From Betaproteobacteria bacterium (GTDB lineage Bacteria > Pseudomonadota > Gammaproteobacteria > Burkholderiales > SG8-39), in contig JAFAGU010000320.1 in the NCBI GenBank assembly GCA_019237595.1, positions 1 to 5,718 of the forward strand: a DNA stretch of 5,718 bases, read 5' to 3'. The notes beneath the pieces are model-generated. The model was given only the letters and a program-made list of their open reading frames with translations. It ran no database searches and was not told the origin of the DNA. A program made the position numbers and the translations under genes. This document shows, in pieces, positions 1-5,655 of the stretch. Position 1 is the first letter of the stretch. Each line of letters begins with the position of its first letter.

Positions 1-1
1 C

Positions 2-241
2 GGCATCGGCATCTCGCCCGAGCACCTGCCCCGCCTCACCGAGCGGTTCTACCGGGTCGACCGCAGCCGCTCGCGAGAAACGGGCGGAACGGGCCTCGGC
101 CTCGCGATCGTGAAACACGCGGTCGCGCGCCACCAGGCGATGCTCGACATCGACAGCCGCCCGGGCCGGGGCAGCCGCTTCACCGTGCGCTTTCCGTCGC
201 ATCGCTCGGTTCCCGGAGAAAGCACCGTTCCGGCCAAGTAG
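2..241 (+). CDS. phoR: PhoR phosphate-regulon sensor histidine kinase, C-terminal fragment
   Basis: This is the last 79 codons of a sensor kinase whose start lies before the window; it ends at TAG 239-241. The fragment is the end of the HATPase_c (ATP-binding) domain. It opens in the G1 box (GIGI), continues with the F-box stretch ERFYRVDRSRSRETGG, and has the G2 box GTGLGLAIVKH. The combination RFYRVDRSRSR...GGTGLGLAIVKH is typical of PhoR, the inner-membrane kinase that phosphorylates PhoB when phosphate is scarce. The fragment ends with the usual GSRF-T-V-F strand and a short polar tail. The downstream neighbour is not pstS, phoU or ppx, which often sit near phoR, but an exported phospholipase-like gene 56 bp away. 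Another OmpR-partner kinase is possible from so short a piece, but the F-box and the phosphate-linked neighbours favour PhoR. Confidence 0.85.
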   Translation, partial: GIGISPEHLPRLTERFYRVDRSRSRETGGTGLGLAIVKHAVARHQAMLDIDSRPGRGSRFTVRFPSHRSVPGESTVPAK

Positions 242-246
242 CGCAG

Positions 247-275
247 ATTTCACCGTCGCGTCACCGGACGGTCAC
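247..275 (+). promoter_or_regulatory. Putative tandem Pho box array (three half-sites, 11-bp period)
   Basis: Three 7-mers lie exactly 11 bp apart in the gap between phoR and the phospholipase-like gene: ATTTCAC (247-253), GCGTCAC (258-264) and CGGTCAC (269-275). Each is followed by a 4-bp spacer or the end of the array. The known Pho box is two or more CTGTCA(T/C) half-sites with 4-bp spacers. The three match that half-site at 5, 5 and 6 of 7 positions. The orientation points at the gene starting at 298. Ten bases after the last half-site is AAGCAT (286-291), a weak -10-like hexamer. Seen: the period and the TCAC core. Inferred: PhoB binding. Confidence 0.5.
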
Positions 276-297
276 GGATTGAGGCAAGCATGCGCGC

Positions 298-1122
298 GTG
301 CGCCAAGCGCTGCTCCTCGCCACGCCGCTCTTCCTCTTCGCGCCCGATGCGTTCGCATGGGGCCTCCAGACCCATGTGTTCTTCGCGCAATACGCGCTGC
401 TTGCGCTGCCTTTCGCCGACCCGGAGCTCCGCGCGGCGGCGCTGCGCCTGCCGCGGCTCGTCCTCGCCGGCGCCTGCCTGCCCGACCTGATGCTCGCCGG
501 CCCGGCGCTCGGCACGCCGGCATTCCGCCGGTCGCACCGCTGGTCGACGCTCCGGCGCCTCGCCGCCGCGCCGCGCGACGATGCCGAGCGGGCGCTCGCC
601 CTCGGCTATGCCAGCCACCTCGTCGTCGACGTGGTAGCGCACAACGATTTCGTGCCCGAGCACGAGGCTCGGCTCGCCGACCTGCCGCACGTGACCCATG
701 CGATCGCCGAATGGGCGATGGACCGGCACCTCGAGGAGCGCGTGCGCGAGCGTCCTGGCGCGCTGCTCGCCGATTGCCTGCCGGAAGCCGCCGCCTTCGC
801 CGCACGCGCGTTCCGCTGCGATGCGGCGCTCGCCGCGCGCGCCGTGCGCCTCCTTGCGGGTGCCGATGCGTGGCTTCGCGCCTCGCCGATCCCGCGGCTA
901 TGCCGCGGAATCGTTCAGCTGGCGGATAGCCGGATGGGCGAGCGCTTCGAGGCCTACCTGGCGCGCGCGGGGGAGAGCCTTGCCTCCACGGAAGCCGCGC
1001 TCCGCGGCCTCTTCGAGGACTGGGTGGCGTCAGATCCCGAGGGAGAGGCCGGCGACCGCGGCGCCGATCAGCGCGCCCGCCAGGACGTCGCTCGGGTAGT
1101 GCAGGCCCAGAACCACGCGTGA
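298..1122 (+). CDS. Exported zinc-dependent phospholipase C / S1-P1 nuclease-like protein
   Basis: This is a 274-residue exported metalloenzyme of the zinc-dependent phospholipase C / P1-nuclease fold, which hydrolyses phosphodiesters with a trinuclear zinc site. Residues 1-20 form a signal peptide ending in AFA, so cleavage leaves Trp21 as the new N-terminus. In this fold the mature N-terminal Trp itself binds zinc. The other ligand positions also appear in order: His26 (W-x4-H spacing, as in P1 nuclease), Asp63 (ACLPD), His80 (RRSH), His107-x3-Asp111-x3-His115 (YASHLVVDVVAH), and His134-x3-Glu138 (THAIAE). The GTG start is forced: an in-frame TGA lies at 280-282, no other start comes before the signal peptide, and the cleavage site fits. 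Shine-Dalgarno support is poor (GAGG at 281-284, 13 nt away). The last 31 codons lie over the opposite-strand PAP2 gene and look like a low-complexity polar tail. A phospholipase fits the lipid genes nearby, but a nuclease cannot be excluded from sequence. Confidence 0.8.
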   Translation: MRQALLLATPLFLFAPDAFAWGLQTHVFFAQYALLALPFADPELRAAALRLPRLVLAGACLPDLMLAGPALGTPAFRRSHRWSTLRRLAAAPRDDAERALALGYASHLVVDVVAHNDFVPEHEARLADLPHVTHAIAEWAMDRHLEERVRERPGALLADCLPEAAAFAARAFRCDAALAARAVRLLAGADAWLRASPIPRLCRGIVQLADSRMGERFEAYLARAGESLASTEAALRGLFEDWVASDPEGEAGDRGADQRARQDVARVVQAQNHA

Positions 1123-1557
1123 AATCGCGGTGAGGACCGTGAAGACGGCAAGCGGCAGCGCGAGCGCCGGGTAATAGGAACCGGCGACGATGGTGAACGC
1201 CACCGCGTGGAGCGTGTGGCCGGAGGGAAAGCTGAAGCGGTCGAGCGGCACGGCCCCGACGGCGACGCCCTGGACCGCCTGGTAGGGCCGCATGCGCACG
1301 GTGCCGCGCTTGAGCGCGCGGTAGGCGAGCGTGCAGACGATGCCTACGAGCGACATATGGAGCACCGCGGGCGCCGCTTCCGCGCGCTGGCGCACGAGCA
1401 GCGAGAGCATGAGGGCGTACCAGAAGATCCCGTTGCCGAGCCAGCTCACGAGCCGGAAGAACTGCGGCACGAGGGTGTAGCGCAGCGCGCGGTTCATGCG
1501 CAGGCAGAGCCACGCGTCGTAACGCTGCAGCCGGGCGAGCGGATCAGCGAACGCCAT
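1030..1557 (-). CDS. PAP2-family membrane phosphatase
   Basis: This is a 175-residue integral membrane phosphatase of the PAP2 (type 2 phosphatidic acid phosphatase) superfamily. The three-part active site is complete: K83-x6-R90-P91 (KRGTVRMRP), P-S-G-H at 111-114, and S146-R147-x5-H153-x3-D157. In the family, His114 would be the acid/base residue and His153 the nucleophile. Hydrophobic stretches at about 41-54, 64-80, 115-145 and 159-175 suggest four to six membrane segments, with the catalytic residues at the membrane face. Members dephosphorylate phosphatidic acid, phosphatidylglycerol phosphate or undecaprenyl diphosphate, or act as lipid A phosphatases; the substrate cannot be read from this sequence. 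The start chosen is the ATG at 1557, which overlaps the glycosyltransferase end by 14 nt, consistent with translational coupling. A longer in-frame start at 1677 would add 40 Ser/Arg/Trp-rich residues that merely shadow the glycosyltransferase. The stop lies inside the convergent phospholipase-like gene. Confidence 0.85.
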   Translation of the reverse strand: MAFADPLARLQRYDAWLCLRMNRALRYTLVPQFFRLVSWLGNGIFWYALMLSLLVRQRAEAAPAVLHMSLVGIVCTLAYRALKRGTVRMRPYQAVQGVAVGAVPLDRFSFPSGHTLHAVAFTIVAGSYYPALALPLAVFTVLTAISRVVLGLHYPSDVLAGALIGAAVAGLSLGI

Positions 1558-2752
1558 GGCGCACCACGTCGAGGAGCTCGCGCTCGAAGTCGTCCACGAT
1601 CCGCTCCCAGGTGATCGACTCGGCGGCCACGCGGGCCGCGCCGCCCAGGCGCCGGGCGAGCTGCGGCTCGCGCGCAAAGCGCTCAGCGTGCGAGAGGAAT
1701 GCCGCCTCGTCGCCGAGCGGCGCGAGGAGCGCCGAGCGCTCGTGCTCGAGGTGCTCGCGCGCGGCGGCGTAGTCGTAAGCCACCACGCCCAGGCCGCTCG
1801 CCATCGCCTCGAGCGTCACGTTGCCGAAAGTCTCGGTCGTGCTGGGGAAGAGGAAGACGTCGGCGGAGGCATAGTGGCGCGAAAGCTCGCCGTTCACCTT
1901 TCGCCCGGCGATTACGTAGCCGACGTTGCCCTCGCGCAGCGCCTGCGCCATCGGCCCGTCGCCCACCAGGACGAGCTTGGTATCAGGGCGCACGGCGCGC
2001 ATCGCCTCGTAGGCACGGATGACGAGCGGAAAATTCTTCTCCGGCGCGAAACGGCTCACGCAGAGCGCGACGAGCGTCGAGTCGTCCGCGCCCCAGCTCG
2101 CGCGCAGCTCCGCGGAGCGGCGAAGCGGGGAGAAGACCGCGGGATTGACCCCACGGCCGACGACGCGAAGGCCTCGGTAGCCCATGGCCTCGAGCTCGCG
2201 CGCCAGCTCGCGCGTCGGCACGAGCGTGCACCCGGCGCGATTGTGGAACCGCCGCAGGTAGGCCGTCACCGCGCGCGCGAGCCACGCGAAGCCGTAATGC
2301 CGGCTGTAGGCGTGGAAATTGGTATGGAAGTCGGTCGCCACCGGAATCTCGAGCTGCCTCGCGGCGGCGAGCGCCGCCCAGCCGAGCGGCCCTTCGGTCG
2401 CGATGTGCACGAGGTCCGGTGCCTGCTGCACCCACGAGCGCAGCAAGGCGCCCTTCGCGGGCATGCCCATCTTGAGCTGCGTGTAGCGCGGGATTGGAAT
2501 CCCGGGGACGAGGAGCTCTTCCAGCCCGGGCTGCGCCGCAGCGGTGTCGGATCCGTTCTGCCTCGGCCGCACCACCTGCACTTTGTGGCCGCGCGCCTGC
2601 AGCCCTTCGGCCATCAGCCCGACGGTGCGCGCCACGCCATTCACCTCCGGCGGATACGTCTCGCTCACCATGGCGATACGAAGGCGCGGCGCGCGCTCGG
2701 CGGCGGGCGGCTGCGCGAGGACTTCACGGGCGCGAAAGAGCGGCTCGTTCAC
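1544..2752 (-). CDS. GT4-type (GT-B fold) glycosyltransferase
   Basis: This is a retaining glycosyltransferase of about 402 residues, the normal size for family GT4. The N-terminal Rossmann half begins at about residue 25 with RIAMVSETYPPEVNGV, the glycine-containing acceptor-side loop seen in lipid-sugar transferases such as SqdX, PimB and MgtA. It continues with a DFHTNFHAYSRHYG segment (141-154). The C-terminal half shows VSRFAPEKN (232-240), the LVLVGDGP strand-turn (260-267), and the nucleotide-sugar site with the E-x7-E motif at Glu307-Glu315 (ETFGNVTLEAMASG). The start is put at GTG 2752, just before the conserved core; the open frame runs on to 2983, but that part overlaps dgkA antisense-style and has no family-like sequence. 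An internal ATG shortly before SETYPP is an alternative. It follows dgkA by 58 bp and overlaps the PAP2 gene. The setting suggests a diacylglycerol or other lipid acceptor, but neither donor nor acceptor can be read from the sequence. Confidence 0.85.
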   Translation of the reverse strand: MNEPLFRAREVLAQPPAAERAPRLRIAMVSETYPPEVNGVARTVGLMAEGLQARGHKVQVVRPRQNGSDTAAAQPGLEELLVPGIPIPRYTQLKMGMPAKGALLRSWVQQAPDLVHIATEGPLGWAALAAARQLEIPVATDFHTNFHAYSRHYGFAWLARAVTAYLRRFHNRAGCTLVPTRELARELEAMGYRGLRVVGRGVNPAVFSPLRRSAELRASWGADDSTLVALCVSRFAPEKNFPLVIRAYEAMRAVRPDTKLVLVGDGPMAQALREGNVGYVIAGRKVNGELSRHYASADVFLFPSTTETFGNVTLEAMASGLGVVAYDYAAAREHLEHERSALLAPLGDEAAFLSHAERFAREPQLARRLGGAARVAAESITWERIVDDFERELLDVVRHGVR

Positions 2753-2810
2753 GCCGCCGCAGCCTAGGCGCGGTGTGTGACCGCCTCGGGACGGATCCGT
2801 GTCGGTTCGG

Positions 2811-3197
2811 TTAAAGCAGGACGAGCGCCCACACCATCGCCGCCAGGACGAGGGTGAGGAGCACGGCCGCGCTGCCGATGTCCTTGGCGCGCTTGGCGAG
2901 GCGGTGGTTCTCGAACGAGATGCGGTCGACGGTCGCCTCCACCGCCGAGTTGAGGAGCTCGACCACCAGGATGAGCACGACACTGCCGGCTAGCAGCGCC
3001 CGCTCGACCCCGTTCCCGCCCAGCCACAGGCCGAGCGGCACGAAGATCGCGGCGAGGATGAGCTCCTGGCGGAAGGCGTCCTCGCAACGGACCGCCTCGG
3101 CAAAGCCGGCGAACGAATTCCTCGTCGCGGCGATGAGGCGCCGCAGCCCCGTTTCACCCTTGAAGGGACTTTCCGCGGCCTCGACCTTTCCCTGCAT
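2811..3197 (-). CDS. dgkA: Diacylglycerol kinase DgkA
   Basis: This is a 128-residue inner-membrane enzyme that phosphorylates diacylglycerol with ATP to phosphatidic acid, returning it to phospholipid synthesis. It matches the small trimeric DgkA family along its length (E. coli form about 121 residues). The conserved acidic and polar residues stand at the same mutual spacing as in E. coli: Glu39 and Glu45 (CEDAFRQE), Glu80, Asn83, Glu87 and Asp91 (VELLNSAVEATVDRI), Lys105 and Asp106 (RAKDIGSAAV). Three hydrophobic helices cover about 46-59, 67-82 and 108-127. The ATG start at 3197 shares its A with the TGA stop of the upstream PhnZ-like gene (TGATG), and GGAG at 3209-3206 sits 8 nt before it, so translational coupling is likely. 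The N-terminal 20 residues are an amphipathic extension of ordinary type. A DgkA beside a glycosyltransferase and lipid phosphatases points to handling of diacylglycerol, a by-product or substrate of those enzymes. Confidence 0.93.
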   Translation of the reverse strand: MQGKVEAAESPFKGETGLRRLIAATRNSFAGFAEAVRCEDAFRQELILAAIFVPLGLWLGGNGVERALLAGSVVLILVVELLNSAVEATVDRISFENHRLAKRAKDIGSAAVLLTLVLAAMVWALVLL

Positions 3198-3745
3198 CAG
3201 GCGGTCTCCATCGCGCAGGCGCGCAGGACCGGCTCGTAGTGGCTGAGCGGCGGCGCGGCGCGCGACGGATCGCGGGCGAGGTCGTCGAAGCGGCGCAGGA
3301 GCACCGCCTCCTCCGCATGCGGCTCGCGCAGGAATCGGTGCGCGCCCTCGGCGTCGAAGGCTCCGCCCTGGAGCTCGAGCGAGCGGCGCGACGAGGGCGA
3401 GAGCTGCTCGAGGTAGCCGGGGTCGCTGTAGCAAAGGTAGCGCTTCGCATCGACGTGAAGCCGGATGGGGTCGACCACGGCGCCCGGCAGCAGGTCGCGG
3501 AGCAGCGGCACCGCGAGGTACGCGTGCACGTCCACGCCGCCATAGGCGCTTTGCGAGCGGCGGGCGAGCAGGTGGCCGACGTCATGTAGCATGCAGGCGA
3601 CGACGAGCTCCGGGGGCGACCCGGCCTCCTCGGCGAGGCGGGCGCACTGAAGCGCGTGGTCGAGCTGCGTCAGCGCCTCGCCGCCGTGCAGGTCGGCGCC
3701 GCGCGTCTTGTAGAGATACAGGATGTCCTGGATCCGCAGGGCCAT
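3197..3745 (-). CDS. phnZ: PhnZ-type HD-domain diiron oxygenase (phosphonate C-P bond cleavage)
   Basis: This is a 182-residue cytoplasmic HD-domain protein resembling the PhnZ / phosphonate-degradation HD oxygenase group. These mixed-valence diiron enzymes use O2 to split the C-P bond of 1-hydroxy-phosphonates, giving phosphate plus glycine (PhnZ) or glycine betaine (TmpB). The family landmarks are TQLDHALQCA (26-35), HDVGH (54-58), His74, HVDAKRYLC (97-105), LSPSSRRSLELQGG (115-128) and RRFDD (151-155). Likely iron ligands are His30, His54, Asp55, His74, His97 and Asp154, at spacings matching those I recall for PhnZ; Lys101 matches its phosphonate-binding lysine. The gating Glu is kept (Glu23), but the gating Tyr position holds His20. 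The ATG at 3745 is the only possible start: an in-frame TGA lies upstream with no other start between. It is first in the minus-strand run and diverges from phoX. The usual partner that hydroxylates the phosphonate (PhnY/TmpA) is absent from the window. Substrate unknown. Confidence 0.8.
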   Translation of the reverse strand: MALRIQDILYLYKTRGADLHGGEALTQLDHALQCARLAEEAGSPPELVVACMLHDVGHLLARRSQSAYGGVDVHAYLAVPLLRDLLPGAVVDPIRLHVDAKRYLCYSDPGYLEQLSPSSRRSLELQGGAFDAEGAHRFLREPHAEEAVLLRRFDDLARDPSRAAPPLSHYEPVLRACAMETA

Positions 3746-3772
3746 GGTCGATGCGCTCGAAACGCCGGCATG

Positions 3773-3790
3773 CTGTCAAAGTCCTGCAAC
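3773..3790 (+). promoter_or_regulatory. Putative Pho box oriented toward phoX
   Basis: The 18-mer CTGTCAAAGTCCTGCAAC reads as two 7-mers, CTGTCAA and CTGCAAC, with a 4-bp spacer, which is the Pho box layout. The first matches CTGTCA(T/C) at 6 of 7 positions and the second at 5 of 7. It lies 92 bp before the phoX start in the correct orientation. No convincing -10 follows; CACCCT at 3801-3806 is at the right distance but poor. PhoX genes are PhoB-controlled in known bacteria, so a site here is expected. Binding is inferred from pattern only. Confidence 0.5.
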
Positions 3791-3832
3791 GTCCCCCCTT
3801 CACCCTCGACGGAGCGTCGCCGGAACGCGCGC

Positions 3833-3866
3833 AGCCTAGTGGCCGGCCATGACTTTTTCGTGACAT
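3833..3866 (-). promoter_or_regulatory. Putative Pho box plus -10 for the phnZ-dgkA-glycosyltransferase-PAP2 run
   Basis: Read on the minus strand, 3866-3849 gives ATGTCAC, a 4-bp spacer GAAA, then AAGTCAT. These half-sites match CTGTCA(T/C) at 6 and 5 of 7 positions, with the 11-bp period of a Pho box. Exactly 10 bp further, at 3838-3833, is TAGGCT, which keeps the T, A and final T of TATAAT. Activated Pho promoters carry the Pho box in place of the -35 with about this spacing. This would start a transcript near 3826 with a leader of about 80 nt before phnZ. The same site lies just before the phoX Shine-Dalgarno, so bound PhoB could also affect phoX. Confidence 0.45.
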
Positions 3867-3882
3867 CCAGGAAGACCGCCTT

Positions 3883-5649
3883 ATGAAGAACACACTCGAT
3901 TCCCGACGCCGCGTGCTCAAGGCCGGCCTTGCCAGCATGGTGTCGACCCTGCCGGCCTGGTCCGCGCTTGGCGGCTGTGCCGCCGGTGGCGCTTCCGCGC
4001 CGCCGATGCTCGGCTTCACGGCGGTCCCGGTCTCGAAGGAAGACAAGGTCATCGTGCCGCCCGGGTACCGTGCGGACGTGCTGTATCGCTGGGGTGACGC
4101 AGTCGGCATGGCGGCCGGCATGCCGGCGTTCCGCGAGGATGGCGGCAACAGCGCCGAGGAGCAGGCTCTGCAGGCCGGCATGCATCACGACGCGATCGAG
4201 CTTTTTCCGCTCTCGGAGAGCCGCGCCCTCCTCGCCGTGAACCACGAATACACCGACGACGGCCTGCTGCACAGCGACGGCATGAGGAGCTGGAGCGCCG
4301 AAAAGGTACGCAAGAGCCAGGCGGCGCACGGGGTCGCGATCGTCGAGATCGCCTTCGACGGGAGCCGCTGGTCGCTCGTGCGGCCCTCGCGCTATGCGCG
4401 GCGCATCACCGCGTCCACGCCGATTGCATTCTCCGGCCCGGCGGCCGGGCATGCGCTGCTTCGCACGGCGTTCGATCCCTCGGGCCGCGAGGCGCTCGGC
4501 ACGATGAGCAACTGCGCCGGCGGCCATACGCCGTGGGGCACCTACCTCACGTGCGAGGAGAACTTCAACATGTACTTCTCGAATGCCGGCGCAGTGCCGG
4601 TGGACCAGAAGCGCTACGGAATCAGCGCGGCGGGCGGAGGCTACCGCTGGCACGAGCACGATGCCCGCTTCGACGCCGCGGCGAACCCGAACGAGCCCAA
4701 CCGCTTCGGCTGGGTGGTCGAAATCGATCCGCTCGATCCCCAGGCAAAGCCGGTGAAGCGCACGGCTCTGGGGCGGATCAAGCATGAAAGCGCGACGGTG
4801 ACCCTCGCCAAGGACGGCCGGGTGGTCGTCTACATGGGGGACGACGAGCGCTACGAGTACATCTACAAGTTCGTGTCTCGCGGGAAATTCAACCCTTCGG
4901 ACCGCGCCGCGAACAAGGACCTCCTCGACGAGGGAACACTGTACGTCGCACTCTTCGCGAAGGGCGGAAACGGCGTCTGGCTCGAGCTTCCAGGCACGCC
5001 GGAATCGCTGGTGCGGGCGCGGCAGGCGGCCGACGCGGTGGGCGCGACAAAGATGGATCGCCCGGAGTGGATCGCCGTGCATCCAGGGAACGGCGACGTC
5101 TACGTCTCGCTCACGAACAATGACCGGCGCACCGAAGCGGAGGCCGAAGGCGTGAACCCGAGAGCGAAGAACGTTTACGGGCACATCGCCCGTTGGAGCG
5201 AGCGCGACGGCGATGCGGCGGCGACGACCTTCCGCTGGGACATCTTCGCGCTCGCCGGCGAGGACAAAGGGTTCGCCAATCCGGACGGCCTGTGGTTCGA
5301 CCGGCGCGGCGTGCTGTGGATCGAGACGGACATCTCCACGAGCGCGATCAATCGCGGGCCCTTCGAGAAGCTCGGCAACAACCAGATGCTCGCGGCCGAC
5401 GTACGCACGGGCGAGATCCGCCGCTTTCTCACCGGCCCTGCCGGCTGCGAGATCACCGGCGTCACCATGGCACCCGACGGCCGCACGATGTTCATCAACA
5501 TCCAGCATCCGGGGGAGACGGCGAGCGAGCGGAGCAATCCGGACGAGCCGCGCGCGGTGTCGAACTGGCCGGACTTCAGGCCCTCGGGGCGCCCGCGCTC
5601 CGCCACGATCGCCATCCGTCGCGAGGACGGCGGCGTGATCGGAACCTAG
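3883..5649 (+). CDS. phoX: PhoX-family alkaline phosphatase, Tat-exported (possibly a lipoprotein)
   Basis: This is a 588-residue PhoX (formerly DUF839) phosphatase, an iron- and calcium-dependent enzyme that frees phosphate from phosphoesters outside the cytoplasm. The N-terminus carries a Tat signal, SRRRVLK at 7-13, then a hydrophobic stretch ending in LGGC (29-32), which could be a lipobox giving a lipid anchor at Cys32. Family landmarks in order are FTAVPVSKEDKVIVPPGY (45-62), VNHEYTDDG (119-127), NCAGGHTPWGTYLTCEEN (210-227), GRIKHE (297-302), MGDDERYEYIYKFVS (318-332), NPDGLWFD (466-473), and ITGVTMAPDGRTMFINIQHPGE (524-545). Cys211 sits where the iron-bound cysteine of PhoX is found. 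The full length is intact and usual for the family. The ATG at 3883 has an AGGAAG Shine-Dalgarno at 3869-3874, 8 nt away. It is transcribed divergently from phnZ across a region with two Pho-box-like sites, so phosphate-starvation control is likely. Confidence 0.93.
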   Translation: MKNTLDSRRRVLKAGLASMVSTLPAWSALGGCAAGGASAPPMLGFTAVPVSKEDKVIVPPGYRADVLYRWGDAVGMAAGMPAFREDGGNSAEEQALQAGMHHDAIELFPLSESRALLAVNHEYTDDGLLHSDGMRSWSAEKVRKSQAAHGVAIVEIAFDGSRWSLVRPSRYARRITASTPIAFSGPAAGHALLRTAFDPSGREALGTMSNCAGGHTPWGTYLTCEENFNMYFSNAGAVPVDQKRYGISAAGGGYRWHEHDARFDAAANPNEPNRFGWVVEIDPLDPQAKPVKRTALGRIKHESATVTLAKDGRVVVYMGDDERYEYIYKFVSRGKFNPSDRAANKDLLDEGTLYVALFAKGGNGVWLELPGTPESLVRARQAADAVGATKMDRPEWIAVHPGNGDVYVSLTNNDRRTEAEAEGVNPRAKNVYGHIARWSERDGDAAATTFRWDIFALAGEDKGFANPDGLWFDRRGVLWIETDISTSAINRGPFEKLGNNQMLAADVRTGEIRRFLTGPAGCEITGVTMAPDGRTMFINIQHPGETASERSNPDEPRAVSNWPDFRPSGRPRSATIAIRREDGGVIGT

Positions 5650-5655
5650 GGCCCG

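Noticed and set aside
272..1513. Minus-strand open frame of 413 codons across the phospholipase-like and PAP2 genes
   Set aside because: It is Arg/Ala-rich with no family signature and spans two genes with intact active sites in other frames. It is a shadow frame.
1556..2767. Plus-strand open frame of 403 codons opposite the glycosyltransferase
   Set aside because: It mirrors the glycosyltransferase almost exactly and has a low-complexity Arg/His/Glu composition with no motif. The minus-strand frame carries the whole GT4 domain.
2753..2810. 58-bp gap between dgkA and the glycosyltransferase as a separate promoter
   Set aside because: I see no -35/-10 pair, Pho box or hairpin with T-run. Continued transcription from upstream is simpler.
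3746..3785. Minus-strand TTGACA near 3779-3774 as a sigma-70 -35 for phnZ
   Set aside because: It is simply the complement of the TGTCAA in the Pho-like site. The position 17 bp downstream (GCGCAT) is not a -10 and would place the transcript start at or past the phnZ start codon.
3670..5508. Long minus-strand open frame of 612 codons opposite phoX
   Set aside because: It is rich in Arg, Ala and His and has no recognisable domain. It overlaps a clear full-length PhoX and runs through the intergenic region and the phnZ start, as expected of an antisense shadow in GC-rich DNA.
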